This document shows, in pieces, positions 9,941 through 19,739 of a stretch of DNA of 64,000 nucleotides; the first letter of the stretch is position 1; the number at the start of each line of letters is the position of its first letter. Origin of the DNA: Eremothecium cymbalariae DBVPG#7215. Taxonomy: Eukaryota > Ascomycota > Saccharomycetes > Saccharomycetales > Saccharomycetaceae. The stretch covers positions 1,178,001 to 1,242,000 of the forward strand of contig NC_016453.1 in assembly GCF_000235365.1 (NCBI RefSeq), in the 5' to 3' direction. The position numbers and the translations under genes are program-made. The notes under the pieces were generated by a model. That model was given only the letters and a program-made list of their open reading frames with translations. It was not told the DNA's origin and searched no databases.

Positions 9941-11518
9941 ATGAAGGGCAGAAGTTTTCTAGCCATTGTTTTAGCCATGGCTATTACAGTTCTCGCCAAA
10001 ATGACAGAAGCGAGAACTTTAAATTCGAGCATCGGTACACATCAATCAAAGATAAATAGCACAAGCCATTTGCAGTTTGACAAAATTAAGGGTGTATCCG
10101 TTGGTGGATGGTTAGTGACAGAGCCGTTTATATCGCCTTCGCTTTTTTGGTCGGCTATTCATTGGTCTCAAGGCAGTGCGAGATCAAATGTCAGTATTGT
10201 TGATGAATATACCTTGTGCCAGGTCTTGGGCCAGGAAAGAGCAAGAGTGTTATTGCTGCAACATTATAAAACCTGGATAACAAGGAATGATATCCAGGAA
10301 ATAAAGAGACACGGGTTCAATCTTGTTCGGATTCCTATTGGGTATTGGGCGTGGAAGAAGCAAGGCACCGTTGATCAATATGTTAACAACATTACATTTT
10401 ATGACCCTTATGTTGGTGGCCTACAGTTAGACTACTTCGAAAACGCACTAAGGTGGTGTAAAGAAGCTGGACTAAAGGCCTGGATAGATTTACACACGGC
10501 ACCCGGATCGCAAAACGGTTTCGATAACTCTGGACAGCGTCTCCTAAACGAGGACTTGGGTTGGTTGGCAAAGAACACCACAAAAGAGCTAACGCACGCA
10601 ATACTAAGAAATATCTTCGATGAGTACGTAGACGGCAAATGGAAGGATGTCATAGTTGGTGTAGAAATTATCAACGAGCCCATGGGCCATATTCTTGGCA
10701 TTGAAAACGTCATAGAATTTTATAATGAAACCATCAATGACTACCTAGACACAGGAAAGAAAACACCATTGGTCATACAAGAAGCCTTCCAAGATGTCGG
10801 TTTTTGGAACGATTACTGGAATGACACTAAACTGACAATATATGTTGACCATCACCACTACGAGGTATTCTCCTACGACCAGCTTTTGAACGATCAATTC
10901 ACCAGGTTGACGAACATCATGGAGTATGGAGAGGCCCTAGAGAAGGAACAGAGCGCCCACGGTTCTATCGTGGGCGAATGGTCCGGAGCAATTACAGACT
11001 GCGCGACCTGGTTAAACGGGCTTGGCATCGGTGCAAGGTACGACGGAACCTACTACAAGACTGTCAATTCCAGTCGCGAGCATAGATACATCTTGGGCGC
11101 TTGCCAATCCCATAAAGACATATCGTTATGGGATAGGGAGTACAAAATGCAGGTCCGCCAATTCATCGAGGCCCAACTAACATCCTTCTCAGCGAATAGC
11201 AAAGGCTGGATATTCTGGAACTGGAAAACTGAAAGCGCGCCGGAATGGGACTACTTGAAACTTGTCACCCATGGCGTATTTCCTCACCCCTTCGACAACT
11301 TGACTTATTTCAACTCCGATGGCAGCATGGGCACCGTCCTAACCAGCTCTCTTGAAAGTTCCAGAAACAACAGAATAAAATACAACGCCCATGCAAGCAG
11401 CTCCGCAGCTCTGGGACCGACCGGTATAGCCTTCAACGCTATAAAATTGCTGATGCAAACCGCCTCCAAATTTGTGACTGTTCTGCTTTTCGTCGTCACG
11501 GCACTGGTAGCGTTCTAA
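9941..11518 (+). CDS. EXG2: GPI-anchored exo-1,3-beta-glucanase Exg2
   Basis: A glycoside hydrolase family 5 enzyme of 525 residues that trims beta-1,3-glucan at the cell surface. It begins with a hydrophobic signal peptide (residues 1 to ~24). GVSVGGWLVTEPF marks the start of the catalytic domain. The acid/base Glu246 is in the INEP motif, and the nucleophile Glu346 is in VGEWSG. The last ~25 residues are hydrophobic after an Ser/Ala-rich stretch, the hallmark of a GPI attachment signal; this tail separates Exg2 from the secreted Exg1. Many Asn-X-Ser/Thr sites are present. EXG2 next to SWM1 and the YAP6-type gene repeats the S.c. order YDR261C-YDR260C-YDR259C. Confidence 0.93.
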   Translation: MKGRSFLAIVLAMAITVLAKMTEARTLNSSIGTHQSKINSTSHLQFDKIKGVSVGGWLVTEPFISPSLFWSAIHWSQGSARSNVSIVDEYTLCQVLGQERARVLLLQHYKTWITRNDIQEIKRHGFNLVRIPIGYWAWKKQGTVDQYVNNITFYDPYVGGLQLDYFENALRWCKEAGLKAWIDLHTAPGSQNGFDNSGQRLLNEDLGWLAKNTTKELTHAILRNIFDEYVDGKWKDVIVGVEIINEPMGHILGIENVIEFYNETINDYLDTGKKTPLVIQEAFQDVGFWNDYWNDTKLTIYVDHHHYEVFSYDQLLNDQFTRLTNIMEYGEALEKEQSAHGSIVGEWSGAITDCATWLNGLGIGARYDGTYYKTVNSSREHRYILGACQSHKDISLWDREYKMQVRQFIEAQLTSFSANSKGWIFWNWKTESAPEWDYLKLVTHGVFPHPFDNLTYFNSDGSMGTVLTSSLESSRNNRIKYNAHASSSAALGPTGIAFNAIKLLMQTASKFVTVLLFVVTALVAF

Positions 11519-11617
11519 GCAGCACACATACATATACATACACACTCACACACTCACTACAAGATAAAATTTATAAACATAGATAGAATGAACCCATCTA
11601 AAATTGTACCACTATTA

Positions 11618-11630
11618 CCCCCCCCCCCCC
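11618..11630. repeat. 13-base poly-C tract
   Basis: An uninterrupted run of 13 C lies in the EXG2-SWM1 intergenic region, about 165 bases before the SWM1 ATG. It opens a stretch that stays C-rich on this strand to about 12,480. Length is likely to vary between strains or sequencing methods. Confidence 0.7.
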
Positions 11631-11794
11631 GTAGCCGCCCACAGCCCCCAACACCTGCCCTCGCACGCACCTACGACCATCCCACCCCATCCAGCCTTCT
11701 TGCGCAGCATATATTTTTTCCTGCCTACCGAGCTATTTGTGTCTAAACAACCCCCACCAAACATACATCACCAACAACAAATCCCCTAGATCCC

Positions 11795-12277
11795 ATGGGC
11801 TACACAGACTCACAAGTACACTCCTACCACTATCAGAACGACCAACAGATGGTCCTCCGCTGGGCAAAAGAAATCTTCCCCCTCCCGGACGAGATCGAGA
11901 TGAAGGGAAAGTCGAACGCCGCCGCCAGCAGCGGTACAGGTTCCAACCTCACAGCAAACGCTGCCGCAGGCTCCGGCTCTACCCCCATCGGCCCCACGTC
12001 AACCCACATCATCGGCACCACCTCTGCCCCCCACGGCCTTGTTAACCAGTACTGGGACTGTTTCGACGACGAGGAACAATGGACCATGTTCCACGGCCTA
12101 AAGATGTCCTGCAACGGTGATCTCTACAAAGACGGCATCCTGCTAGGCAACAACTTCCACCGCAGCGACAGAGTCGCTGCCATGAACATCGCCACCAAAC
12201 CCCACGGGCCCTCAACCACGGCAAGCTCTCATGCCCACCACCACCACCCCAACCAGGGCTCCCGCCCATCCAATTAG
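11795..12277 (+). CDS. SWM1: Anaphase-promoting complex subunit Swm1/Apc13
   Basis: A 160-residue protein, near the 170 of S.c. Swm1. Swm1 is the small Apc13 subunit of the anaphase-promoting complex and helps hold the TPR subunits together; in S.c. it was found through spore-wall maturation. The conserved parts are the N-terminal YHYQNDQQMVLRWAKEIFPLP block and the central WDCFDDEEQWTMFHGLK block. Between them is an Ala/Ser/Gly-rich linker, and the tail is His-rich and poorly conserved. Identification rests on these blocks plus its position between EXG2 and the YAP6-type gene, as in S.c. The ORF is markedly GC-rich compared with neighbours. Confidence 0.8.
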   Translation: MGYTDSQVHSYHYQNDQQMVLRWAKEIFPLPDEIEMKGKSNAAASSGTGSNLTANAAAGSGSTPIGPTSTHIIGTTSAPHGLVNQYWDCFDDEEQWTMFHGLKMSCNGDLYKDGILLGNNFHRSDRVAAMNIATKPHGPSTTASSHAHHHHPNQGSRPSN

Positions 12278-12282
12278 CCGCC

Positions 12283-12292
12283 GTCACGTGAC
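12283..12292. promoter_or_regulatory. Cbf1-type E-box GTCACGTGAC
   Basis: A perfect ten-base palindrome with the CACGTG core bound by Cbf1 in yeasts, six bases after the SWM1 stop. It lies upstream of the bZIP gene and may serve its promoter; this is inference from the motif only. Confidence 0.4.
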
Positions 12293-12465
12293 CCTCCCCT
12301 CCCCGTCCCCGCACGCCCGCCCGCCCCAAAAACGCTGCCGACGCTACACAAATCTACACACTGAAACTAAACATTTCCCGACACTCGCGTTTACCACCTC
12401 CCACTAGCGACCTACTGGCCCCCGCCCCCCACCATCCCTACCCCCCGTACACATCCTCCGCCCTA

Positions 12466-13144
12466 TGGCCCTTTCTTTGCCGCTCTTGTTGTGTCAAACC
12501 GCATTACCAAATACAAATTACCTACCACTTTTCTGATTTTTTCCTTGTGTTCGTTCTTAGCAAGGGGGGTGAGGAAAAAATACAGACCTCCTGCTAAAAG
12601 GCCAACGATAAGGAGAAAAAGCTCTGTTTTTTTGCTTTGTTTTTTTTGATTTTGGAGTATATAATCAAGACAAGGTTTAAGCAGAGGTTATACGTGCAGG
12701 AATAGAGAAACATTAGAGCGTGGGAAAGAGAAGCATTGGCAGTTTTTAAGGCGAAAGAGAAGTTTGGTATCAAGAGAGAGTTTTTAAGAAGCGAGAGAGC
12801 CGTCGGTGATAGATCTTTTTTTTTGGTTTTTGGGAAAGAGAGAGCGTTGGTAATAGATAGTAGTAATACTGAAGATAATTTATTATTATTATTGGTAGTG
12901 CTCGGAGAGGAAATATTTTGGAGAGAGAGAAAGAGAAAAGAGACAGAGGGAGACAGAGAGACGGTGAGAGAACGGCGGTTTGATTTTGGAGGGTTTTCAC
13001 CGAGAAAGTTATTATTGTCAAGGCTTTTTTAATACGTTTTTTTGTTTTCCTTCATCTTTTAAGATAATTTTTTGTTATTATTAATTTTATTTTTTGTTAT
13101 TTTTTGGAGTTTTTAGTTTAGAGGAACGACGATAATTTAAAGCA
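12466..13144 (+). promoter_or_regulatory. Promoter and long ATG-free leader of the bZIP gene
   Basis: From 12,466 to the bZIP start at 13,145 the plus strand contains no ATG in any frame, although about ten would be expected by chance. TATATAAT at 12,658-12,665 is a good TATA box and would place transcription starts roughly 400-450 bases upstream of the ORF. The stretch is purine-rich (dense GA repeats at 12,920-12,970) and later T-rich. An unusually long 5' leader kept free of upstream start codons is the simplest reading. One open frame at 12,736-13,032 starts only with TTG and is not considered a gene. Confidence 0.6.
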
Positions 13145-14032
13145 ATGGACAGTGGGCGTGGATCTTCGGACGCGAAGGCGTCGTTGGAGGAGCTTGAGAA
13201 GAAGGGGTTGTTGACGCCGGCGGGGGTTGTAGTGCCTGAGATGGCGGCGGCTGCTGCTGCTGCTGCTGCGGCGGCGGCGGCCGGGGTTGGTGGTGCAGAG
13301 GGGATGGGGACGAACGGGGGCACACAGCAGGGGATACCGGGGATGCCCATGTCGGTACGGGCGCAGCAGTTCCAGCAGGTTATGCAGGAGAACGGGGTGG
13401 GGAATAGTTCGGGGAATTTGGCGTCGACACCGGGCGGGGTGGTCGGGGGCAGCAGCGGGAGCAGCAGTGGGTCGCAGCCCCCGCTGATCCAGCTGCCCTC
13501 GATGAGTATGCCGTCTTTGATGTACCAGTTATCCCATCATCCACCGCCACAGCACCATACGGGGATTCCCCAAATCCCGGTGTTAAAACAGCACGGGCAG
13601 GGGCAGGGGCAGCAGGGGCAGCAGGGGCAACAGCAGCAGCAGGGGCAGCAGGGGCAGCAGGGTCTGACGAGTGGTCCGCAGCAGGATGCATCCGGGGCGG
13701 GCACTGCTGTGAACGGTAGCGGTGCTGGGCTCCCACTGTTATCTACCACGACGTCGACGCAGGGCATCCAGGCTATACAGCTGAACGAGGGTGAACACAT
13801 CAATTCCAACGGCCAGCTGATCGGCAGGTCGGGCAAGCCCTTACGTAACACGAAGCGTGCTGCACAGAACAGAAGTGCACAAAAGGCGTTCAGGCAACGG
13901 AGAGAAAAGTACATTAAAGATCTGGAAATTAAAGCGAAACAGTACGATAAATTGGAACAGGAGTTGTTCTTGTTGAGAAGAGAAAACCAAGAATTGAAAA
14001 TAAGGCTGACGGAGATGGAGAAATTGACCTAA
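13145..14032 (+). CDS. CIN5/YAP6: AP-1-like bZIP transcription factor, Cin5/Yap6 type
   Basis: A 295-residue bZIP factor. The basic region (KRAAQNRSAQKAFRQRREKY, near residues 238-257) carries the Yap-specific Gln and Phe residues that replace the usual AP-1 ones. A leucine-zipper coiled coil runs to the C-terminus. The N-terminal half is low-complexity: a run of about 13 Ala near residues 37-49 and Gly/Gln repeats near 150-175. S.c. has two ohnologs, CIN5 (YOR028C) and YAP6 (YDR259C), with roles in salt and stress responses; this is the unduplicated form, flanked by SWM1 and HSP78 on one duplicate block and near STI1 on the other. The gene is GC- and G-rich. Confidence 0.92.
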   Translation: MDSGRGSSDAKASLEELEKKGLLTPAGVVVPEMAAAAAAAAAAAAAGVGGAEGMGTNGGTQQGIPGMPMSVRAQQFQQVMQENGVGNSSGNLASTPGGVVGGSSGSSSGSQPPLIQLPSMSMPSLMYQLSHHPPPQHHTGIPQIPVLKQHGQGQGQQGQQGQQQQQGQQGQQGLTSGPQQDASGAGTAVNGSGAGLPLLSTTTSTQGIQAIQLNEGEHINSNGQLIGRSGKPLRNTKRAAQNRSAQKAFRQRREKYIKDLEIKAKQYDKLEQELFLLRRENQELKIRLTEMEKLT

Positions 14033-14930
14033 CAATGCAAACGAACAACATAGGCTTTGGAGAATTAAGCCAAGAGATTTTTAAAATAAAAATAAAAAAG
14101 AAAATTAACTAAAGAAAACCTCTTTTCTTGGAGCGGGGGAAGAAGAGTGTAGTAGACCCATCCTTGGCAGAAGCTGTTTACCATTTTTATTGTCGACGCA
14201 CGTCCATGAGAAGGCAAAAGGCATAGCGAGAGAGAGCAAGAACACAGATCTCTGGCAGATTTTATACGATATAATATCTAATCACCGTAATTTTTTTATT
14301 CAAAGTGTGTCGTTCTTAGCTCCTGTAGCTACATCCCCTCCCATCCCACCTCGATGTTTTTCTACCCACGAAGATGGGCCCGATTGTTATGAGTTTTATT
14401 GTTGCCCTACCGCGACCCCTCCCCCCGATTTACATGCACCGCCCATCACCATTACCTATATCACTATCTATATATGTGTCTTGAAATATTGTAAAAATAT
14501 TGTTACTAGTTGTTTTTATGACCGTCTTAGTACTACCATATGCGTCCTGCACAATAGTACATAATTTAATAATCTGCATACGATGACGATGATTAAATGG
14601 GCTCGCACTTGCAGTGTCAACTCCCTTACATCATCACCACCTCTCTATTCAGGTGATCTATTTTTTTTCTGGAGTCTTGAAATTTTCTTTCCAGCTGCTT
14701 CTAGACCTTAATCCCTGTTTCTCGAGCAAAAAACCCGTTTTCCAACCCGTTTTCCTTGCGAGAAAGAACTGCTACAAGTTAAGTAGGGCGAACCAAGACA
14801 TATATATAGTCCTTTCCAAGCAGTTGTCGCACAGGTGTGGAAACAACGTGGGTTTTTTTTTTGGCACCTGCATGTTTTTGACCTTTTTTGGTTGTTGGTT
14901 TATTATATGTTCTGATAATCACTTATCAAG
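14033..14930 (+). promoter_or_regulatory. Intergenic region and HSP78 promoter with stress-element matches
   Basis: This 898-base stretch holds the bZIP 3' end and the HSP78 promoter. Two CCCCT cores (14,335-14,339 and 14,416-14,420) match the stress-response element bound by Msn2/Msn4. At 14,667-14,679 an imperfect heat-shock element (TTC-nn-GAG-nn-TTG) can be read. Both are inferences from short motifs. Open frames of 107-124 codons exist here but have no family signature and are judged accidental. Confidence 0.4.
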
Positions 14931-17327
14931 ATGCTGAGAAACATGGCTTTTATGCGCTCATTGCAGCGAACGTGCCCTTCTTTTGCAGTTAGAGGACCGC
15001 TTAGGACGCTTGGAGGAATACGGACTGTTGTTGTGCCAAATAGCTTCCCTGATGTTAGGTTATCCTCGGGAAATATTGCTGTCGGTACCAGGTACTTCTC
15101 CGGTGGGATGAATAATTGGGTAGCAAACAAGAACTTTAATTTGAATTTATCTAACAAGGACTCCTCGCAATCCGCGCTCGAGCAATTTGGAACAAATCTT
15201 ACCCGATTGGCGAAGGAGGGGAAGCTGGACCCTGTAATTGGCCGTGACCAGGAGATTTCACGCGCAATTCAAATTTTATCGCGCAGGACTAAGAATAATC
15301 CTGTTCTGATTGGGCGTGCAGGCGTTGGTAAAACTTCTCTGATTGATGGACTGGCGCAACGTATTGTTAAGGGAGAAGTGCCGAGCTCTCTTGCTAATAA
15401 GGAACTGGTGGTGTTGGACTTAGGGTCTCTTGTGGCGGGCGCAAAGTACAGGGGAGAGTTTGAAGAACGACTCAAGAACGTTTTAGACGAGATAGATAAG
15501 GCTAATGGGCAAGTAATTGTATTTATTGATGAGGTACACATGCTCTTAGGGTTAGGAAAGACAGATGGATCTATGGACGCTTCTAATATTTTGAAACCTA
15601 GATTGGCAAAAGGTATGAGATGTATTAGTGCAACGACCTTTGATGAGTTTAAGATTATTGAAAAGGATCCGGCGTTAACTAGAAGGTTCCAGCCTATAGT
15701 GTTAAATGAACCCTCGGTTCCAGATACAATCTCGATCTTGAGGGGTTTAAAGGAGAGGTATGAGGTCCATCATGGTGTTAGAATTACAGATTCCGCAATC
15801 GTATCCGCGGCTGTATTGTCCAATAGGTATATTAACGATAGGTTTTTGCCTGATAAGGCCATTGATCTCGTAGATGAGGCTTGTGCTGTATTAAGATTAC
15901 AACATGAGTCGAAGCCCGATTCTATCCAGGAAATTGACCGTGCTATTATGACCATTGAAATTGAACTGGAATCTTTAAAGAAGGAGACAGATCCAGTATC
16001 TACCGCAAAGAAGGAATCTTTGACAGAAGAATTAAATTCAAAGAGGCAAGAGTTGTCCCGATTGACAAAGATTTGGGAAACTGAAAAGGGTGAAATTGAA
16101 TCTGTGAAATCTGTGAAGGCAGAATTAGAAAAAGCGAAGATTGAATTGGAAATTTCACAAAGAGAAGGTGACTATGGTAAGGCTTCTGAGTTGCGTTATG
16201 CCAAAATTCCAGAGTTGGAAAGACGTATAACTAACAATGAACAAAAGGGTAATAAAAATAACTTGCTACATGACGCGGTTACCTCAGAGGATATTTCAAA
16301 AGTGATTTCAAGAATGACGGGGATACCCATGGAAACTGTGTTCCAAGGGGATAAAGATCGTCTGCTATTCATGGAAGATTCACTGAGAAAAAGGGTTGTT
16401 GGCCAAAACGAAGCTATAAGTGCTATTTCAGATGCAGTTAGACTCCAAAGAGCTGGTTTGACTAATGACAAGAGACCTATTGCAAGTTTTATGTTTTTGG
16501 GACCCACTGGTACAGGGAAGACAGAATTAACCAAAGCGTTGGCCCAATTTCTATTTGATAACGAATCCTATGTTGTACGATTTGATATGAGCGAATTCCA
16601 GGAAAAACACACAGTATCACGTTTGATCGGTGCTCCACCAGGTTATGTTATGAGCGAAAGTGGAGGCCAGTTAACGGAGGCTGTTAGAAGAAAGCCTTAT
16701 GCTGTAGTGTTATTTGATGAATTCGAGAAGGCTCATCCTGATATTTGTAAGGTTTTATTACAAGTATTGGATGAAGGTAAATTGACGGATTCCCAAGGCC
16801 ATCATGTCGACTTCCGCAACACGATAATTGTGATGACATCAAACATTGGACAAGATATTTTGTTAAACGACCAAGAATTGGGTACAGATGGCAAAGTGAG
16901 TGATAGTACTAAGACTAGAGTTTTAGATGCTGTAAAGCGTTCCTATCCTCCAGAATTTATCAACCGTATTGATGATCTTCTGGTCTTCAATAGACTATCA
17001 AAGGATGTTTTGCGTTCCATTGTGGATATCAGATTGAAAGAAATCCAAGAAAGACTAGCGGACAAAAGAATGTCTTTAAAGCTGACCGCTGATGCAAAGG
17101 AATGGCTAACAGAACGGGGTTATGATCCAGCGTATGGCGCAAGACCACTCAACAGGTTGATACATAAGCAAGTCTTGAACCCCATGGCTATGTATCTATT
17201 GAAGGGTCAGTTAAGAAATGAAGAGACTATTGAAGTTGTTGTTGAAAATGAAAAATTGGTTGTGAAACCAAATCACGAAGAAAATGAGGATCAAAAAAAA
17301 GTTGAGATAACCACCGTTAATGAATGA
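14931..17327 (+). CDS. HSP78: Mitochondrial ClpB-type disaggregase Hsp78
   Basis: A 798-residue Hsp100 chaperone of the mitochondrial matrix that solubilises aggregates together with mitochondrial Hsp70. The first ~60 residues are rich in Arg, Ser and hydrophobic residues without early acidic ones, as in a mitochondrial presequence. Like S.c. Hsp78 (811 residues) it lacks the ClpB N-domain and enters directly into AAA domain 1, with Walker A GRAGVGKT at residues 128-135 and Walker B VFIDEVHML. A middle coiled coil follows (near 340-450), then AAA domain 2 with Walker A GPTGTGKT and VLFDEFEKAHPD. It sits between the bZIP gene and STI1, matching YDR258C. Confidence 0.97.
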   Translation: MLRNMAFMRSLQRTCPSFAVRGPLRTLGGIRTVVVPNSFPDVRLSSGNIAVGTRYFSGGMNNWVANKNFNLNLSNKDSSQSALEQFGTNLTRLAKEGKLDPVIGRDQEISRAIQILSRRTKNNPVLIGRAGVGKTSLIDGLAQRIVKGEVPSSLANKELVVLDLGSLVAGAKYRGEFEERLKNVLDEIDKANGQVIVFIDEVHMLLGLGKTDGSMDASNILKPRLAKGMRCISATTFDEFKIIEKDPALTRRFQPIVLNEPSVPDTISILRGLKERYEVHHGVRITDSAIVSAAVLSNRYINDRFLPDKAIDLVDEACAVLRLQHESKPDSIQEIDRAIMTIEIELESLKKETDPVSTAKKESLTEELNSKRQELSRLTKIWETEKGEIESVKSVKAELEKAKIELEISQREGDYGKASELRYAKIPELERRITNNEQKGNKNNLLHDAVTSEDISKVISRMTGIPMETVFQGDKDRLLFMEDSLRKRVVGQNEAISAISDAVRLQRAGLTNDKRPIASFMFLGPTGTGKTELTKALAQFLFDNESYVVRFDMSEFQEKHTVSRLIGAPPGYVMSESGGQLTEAVRRKPYAVVLFDEFEKAHPDICKVLLQVLDEGKLTDSQGHHVDFRNTIIVMTSNIGQDILLNDQELGTDGKVSDSTKTRVLDAVKRSYPPEFINRIDDLLVFNRLSKDVLRSIVDIRLKEIQERLADKRMSLKLTADAKEWLTERGYDPAYGARPLNRLIHKQVLNPMAMYLLKGQLRNEETIEVVVENEKLVVKPNHEENEDQKKVEITTVNE

Positions 17328-17543
17328 GCGATCTTTTATTCCCCTGTATATATATCTGAATTAAAAGTTTTATTTAGGAATTATATCAAAATATAAAGAA
17401 AAACAGTTGCTTATTTTATATATACTCCTCTATCGTTGGGTAAAACTAACTAATAGTCGAAAGCTCCAATCAGGACTTGAATGTATTAATTAACTAATAG
17501 AGGTATAATATATATATATTGCAATTTGAAGCAGCTACTATAT

Positions 17544-19298
17544 CTACCTGGTACGAATGATACCAGCAGCAATTAACGTCTGCATCTTTTTAAAAACTTC
17601 AGGGTTTTTCATATGCTCTTGTAAAGCAGCTGGGTTCTGCTGCGCTTGTGCCAAAATAGACTGCATTACAGGATCTTGCAATATAGAGGCAACTTCAGGA
17701 TCCTTGACGGCCCTCGCATATGTTTCTTCTGGAGATTCATTAGTATTTGCTGGTTGGAATCTTTGTTGCGTAGCCTTAACGTATAATTGGTCGATCTCTC
17801 TAATGCTTGAGCCGTTATTCACCTCCGCATCTTTGGTACGGGCAACGTCTAAAGTTTCAATAGCAGCAGAGTATTCCTGAACTGCAATTTGTGCAGTGGC
17901 CTTTCTAATATAAGCTCTAACGAAGCTTGGATCGATCTCAATGGCTTTATCGCAGTCTTTAATTGCATCAGGGAAGGACATTAGTTTAGATAAGGCAGCT
18001 GCTCTGTTAGAATAACCTCTGGCGTCATGAGGAGCTCTCATAATCATCTCGGAGTATGCCTTAACTGCACTAGGCCAATCACCCTTTGTAAAATACTCCT
18101 TACCGTCCAAACGAGCCTTCTCTGCCTTCTCTGGGTCGATGTACGCTTCAGCCTCTCTCTTTTTTATCTCTCTTTCCAAGTTTCTTAACTTATTCAAAAC
18201 ATCCGGAGTACGGTGTTCAGTCAATGACTTCTCGTAATATTCAACTGCTTTCTTCACCTCATCTAGTTTATAGTAAGCATTTCCCAAACGAGCAAATGAT
18301 TTTGCAATTACCTTATAATCAGCCCTTAATTCTCTGCCTTGCTCAACTGCTTCATTTAAGGTCTTGATCGCAGAATTGTAGTCCCCCTTCTCATACTCCG
18401 CAGCTGCACGATTGTTGAGATACGTGATATCCTTTTGTAAGTTCCATGCCTCCTCATACTTGGCAATTGCTTCGTCAAACTTGCGTTGTTTGTACAACTG
18501 GTTACCCTCAGCCTTGGCCTTCTCAGCATTCTCCCTATCCAAATCTACCTCCATAGGTTCCGGTGGTGTCTGGGTCTTTCCAGGAGCTTCTGTATTAGTA
18601 TTAACTGACGAACTATTTTCGGAACTTGACCCCACAGGCTTCTCATTGGAGCTTGTGGTTGTTGCTGGCTCTCCGCCATCCTTTGGTGTGCCGCCCAGAT
18701 CGCTTGGGTCCATCGACAAATCAATGCCCAATAGTGCCGCCATAATTGTCATCATTCTGGAATCCTTCAAAAGTTCCTGACTCATGAGCTGCGGATTGTT
18801 CCGGAATTGCAATACCTTAGCAACCAATTGAGGATCCTTCATCATCTCAGCAGTCTTGGGATTATTCTTCAACTTCTCAATCAAGTTTGGATCTTGGAAC
18901 ATTTGCCCAAAACCCAAGTCAGGTTGTTGCCGTCTTTGCTGAGCCGCTTGAACTTGCTCTAAACCATCCTTAGCTGCTTTGTTAGTTGCATCCAACTCCA
19001 ACGCTTTCTTGTAACTCTCTTCAGCCTCATCCAAATTACCTAGACCAAAATGCGCAGCACCCAACCGATTGTGACCTTTCGACCAATCTGCCTTAATTTT
19101 CACGCACTCAGTTGCATCAGATAGGGCTTCGTCAAACTTCTTTAACGATGCATATGCACCAGACCTGTTCGAATACAACACGTGATTGGGCTCTTCAGAC
19201 TCTTGTATAGCATTCGTAAATAATTCCACCGCTCTTTTAAAATCCTTTGCAACAAAGGCAGCGTTACCTTCCTTCTTGTATTCTTCAGCAGAAGTCAT
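17544..19298 (-). CDS. STI1: Hsp70-Hsp90 co-chaperone Sti1 (Hop)
   Basis: A 584-residue TPR protein (S.c. 589) that bridges Hsp70 and Hsp90 and passes client proteins between them. The order is TPR1 (residues ~1-115), DP1 with the NNPQLMSQELLKDSR segment (~130-190), a Ser/Thr/Pro-rich linker (~200-250), TPR2A and TPR2B (~255-510), and a C-terminal DP2 (~525-584). The Asn and basic residues of the carboxylate clamp (KEGNAAF, YSNRSGAY) are present. The gene is convergent with HSP78. A perfect three-unit heat-shock element lies about 140 bases upstream of the ATG. Confidence 0.98.
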   Translation of the reverse strand: MTSAEEYKKEGNAAFVAKDFKRAVELFTNAIQESEEPNHVLYSNRSGAYASLKKFDEALSDATECVKIKADWSKGHNRLGAAHFGLGNLDEAEESYKKALELDATNKAAKDGLEQVQAAQQRRQQPDLGFGQMFQDPNLIEKLKNNPKTAEMMKDPQLVAKVLQFRNNPQLMSQELLKDSRMMTIMAALLGIDLSMDPSDLGGTPKDGGEPATTTSSNEKPVGSSSENSSSVNTNTEAPGKTQTPPEPMEVDLDRENAEKAKAEGNQLYKQRKFDEAIAKYEEAWNLQKDITYLNNRAAAEYEKGDYNSAIKTLNEAVEQGRELRADYKVIAKSFARLGNAYYKLDEVKKAVEYYEKSLTEHRTPDVLNKLRNLEREIKKREAEAYIDPEKAEKARLDGKEYFTKGDWPSAVKAYSEMIMRAPHDARGYSNRAAALSKLMSFPDAIKDCDKAIEIDPSFVRAYIRKATAQIAVQEYSAAIETLDVARTKDAEVNNGSSIREIDQLYVKATQQRFQPANTNESPEETYARAVKDPEVASILQDPVMQSILAQAQQNPAALQEHMKNPEVFKKMQTLIAAGIIRTR

Positions 19299-19439
19299 AC
19301 TCTTAATGATGGTAGTATATAATCCTGAGACTCTAACGATAACTGGCCTATTCGAAAGCTTCGGTTAATACCTCAGTTAACCTCGTCGGTGAGTTCCTTT
19401 ATAGATGATGCACATTTATGAGACCCATTTAGTTGGAAG

Positions 19440-19452
19440 TTCTGGAAAGTTC
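19440..19452. promoter_or_regulatory. Heat-shock element upstream of STI1
   Basis: TTCTGGAAAGTTC is three correctly spaced alternating TTC/GAA units, the minimal Hsf1 site. It lies 142 bases upstream of the STI1 ATG and about 290 bases from the divergent RKM4, so STI1 is the likely target. A further GAA just before it is one base out of phase. Confidence 0.7.
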
Positions 19453-19739
19453 TTCGGGATTGGGCCGGGTAAGGACCACAAACGACATCATGTGACCGAA
19501 TTTACGAATAGTGGGGCCTCGAGGACAAACATGGTCACAGCTGGAAACGGTCAGGGACTTCTTAAGTATGTGACTTCTAGCGTTCCTGCATGTGTAGCTG
19601 AAAATGGTGTTCTGTACAATGCCTTATATATAACGTTTTGGCATCGCTAGTAAAAGCGAAAAATTGAAATTTTTGTACAGATAGGTAATAGATGTAGCGT
19701 TGAAAAAGGACAATAAAGCTCAAAATTGGAGTTGGTAGA

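Noticed and set aside
12736..13032. 98-codon plus-strand open frame in the bZIP leader
   Set aside because: No ATG in the whole stretch; it opens only at a TTG and consists of Arg/Glu coded by GA repeats.
14190..14937. Two open frames of 124 and 107 codons between the bZIP gene and HSP78
   Set aside because: No domain, low-complexity Thr/Pro/Phe content, and they overlap the HSP78 promoter and start.
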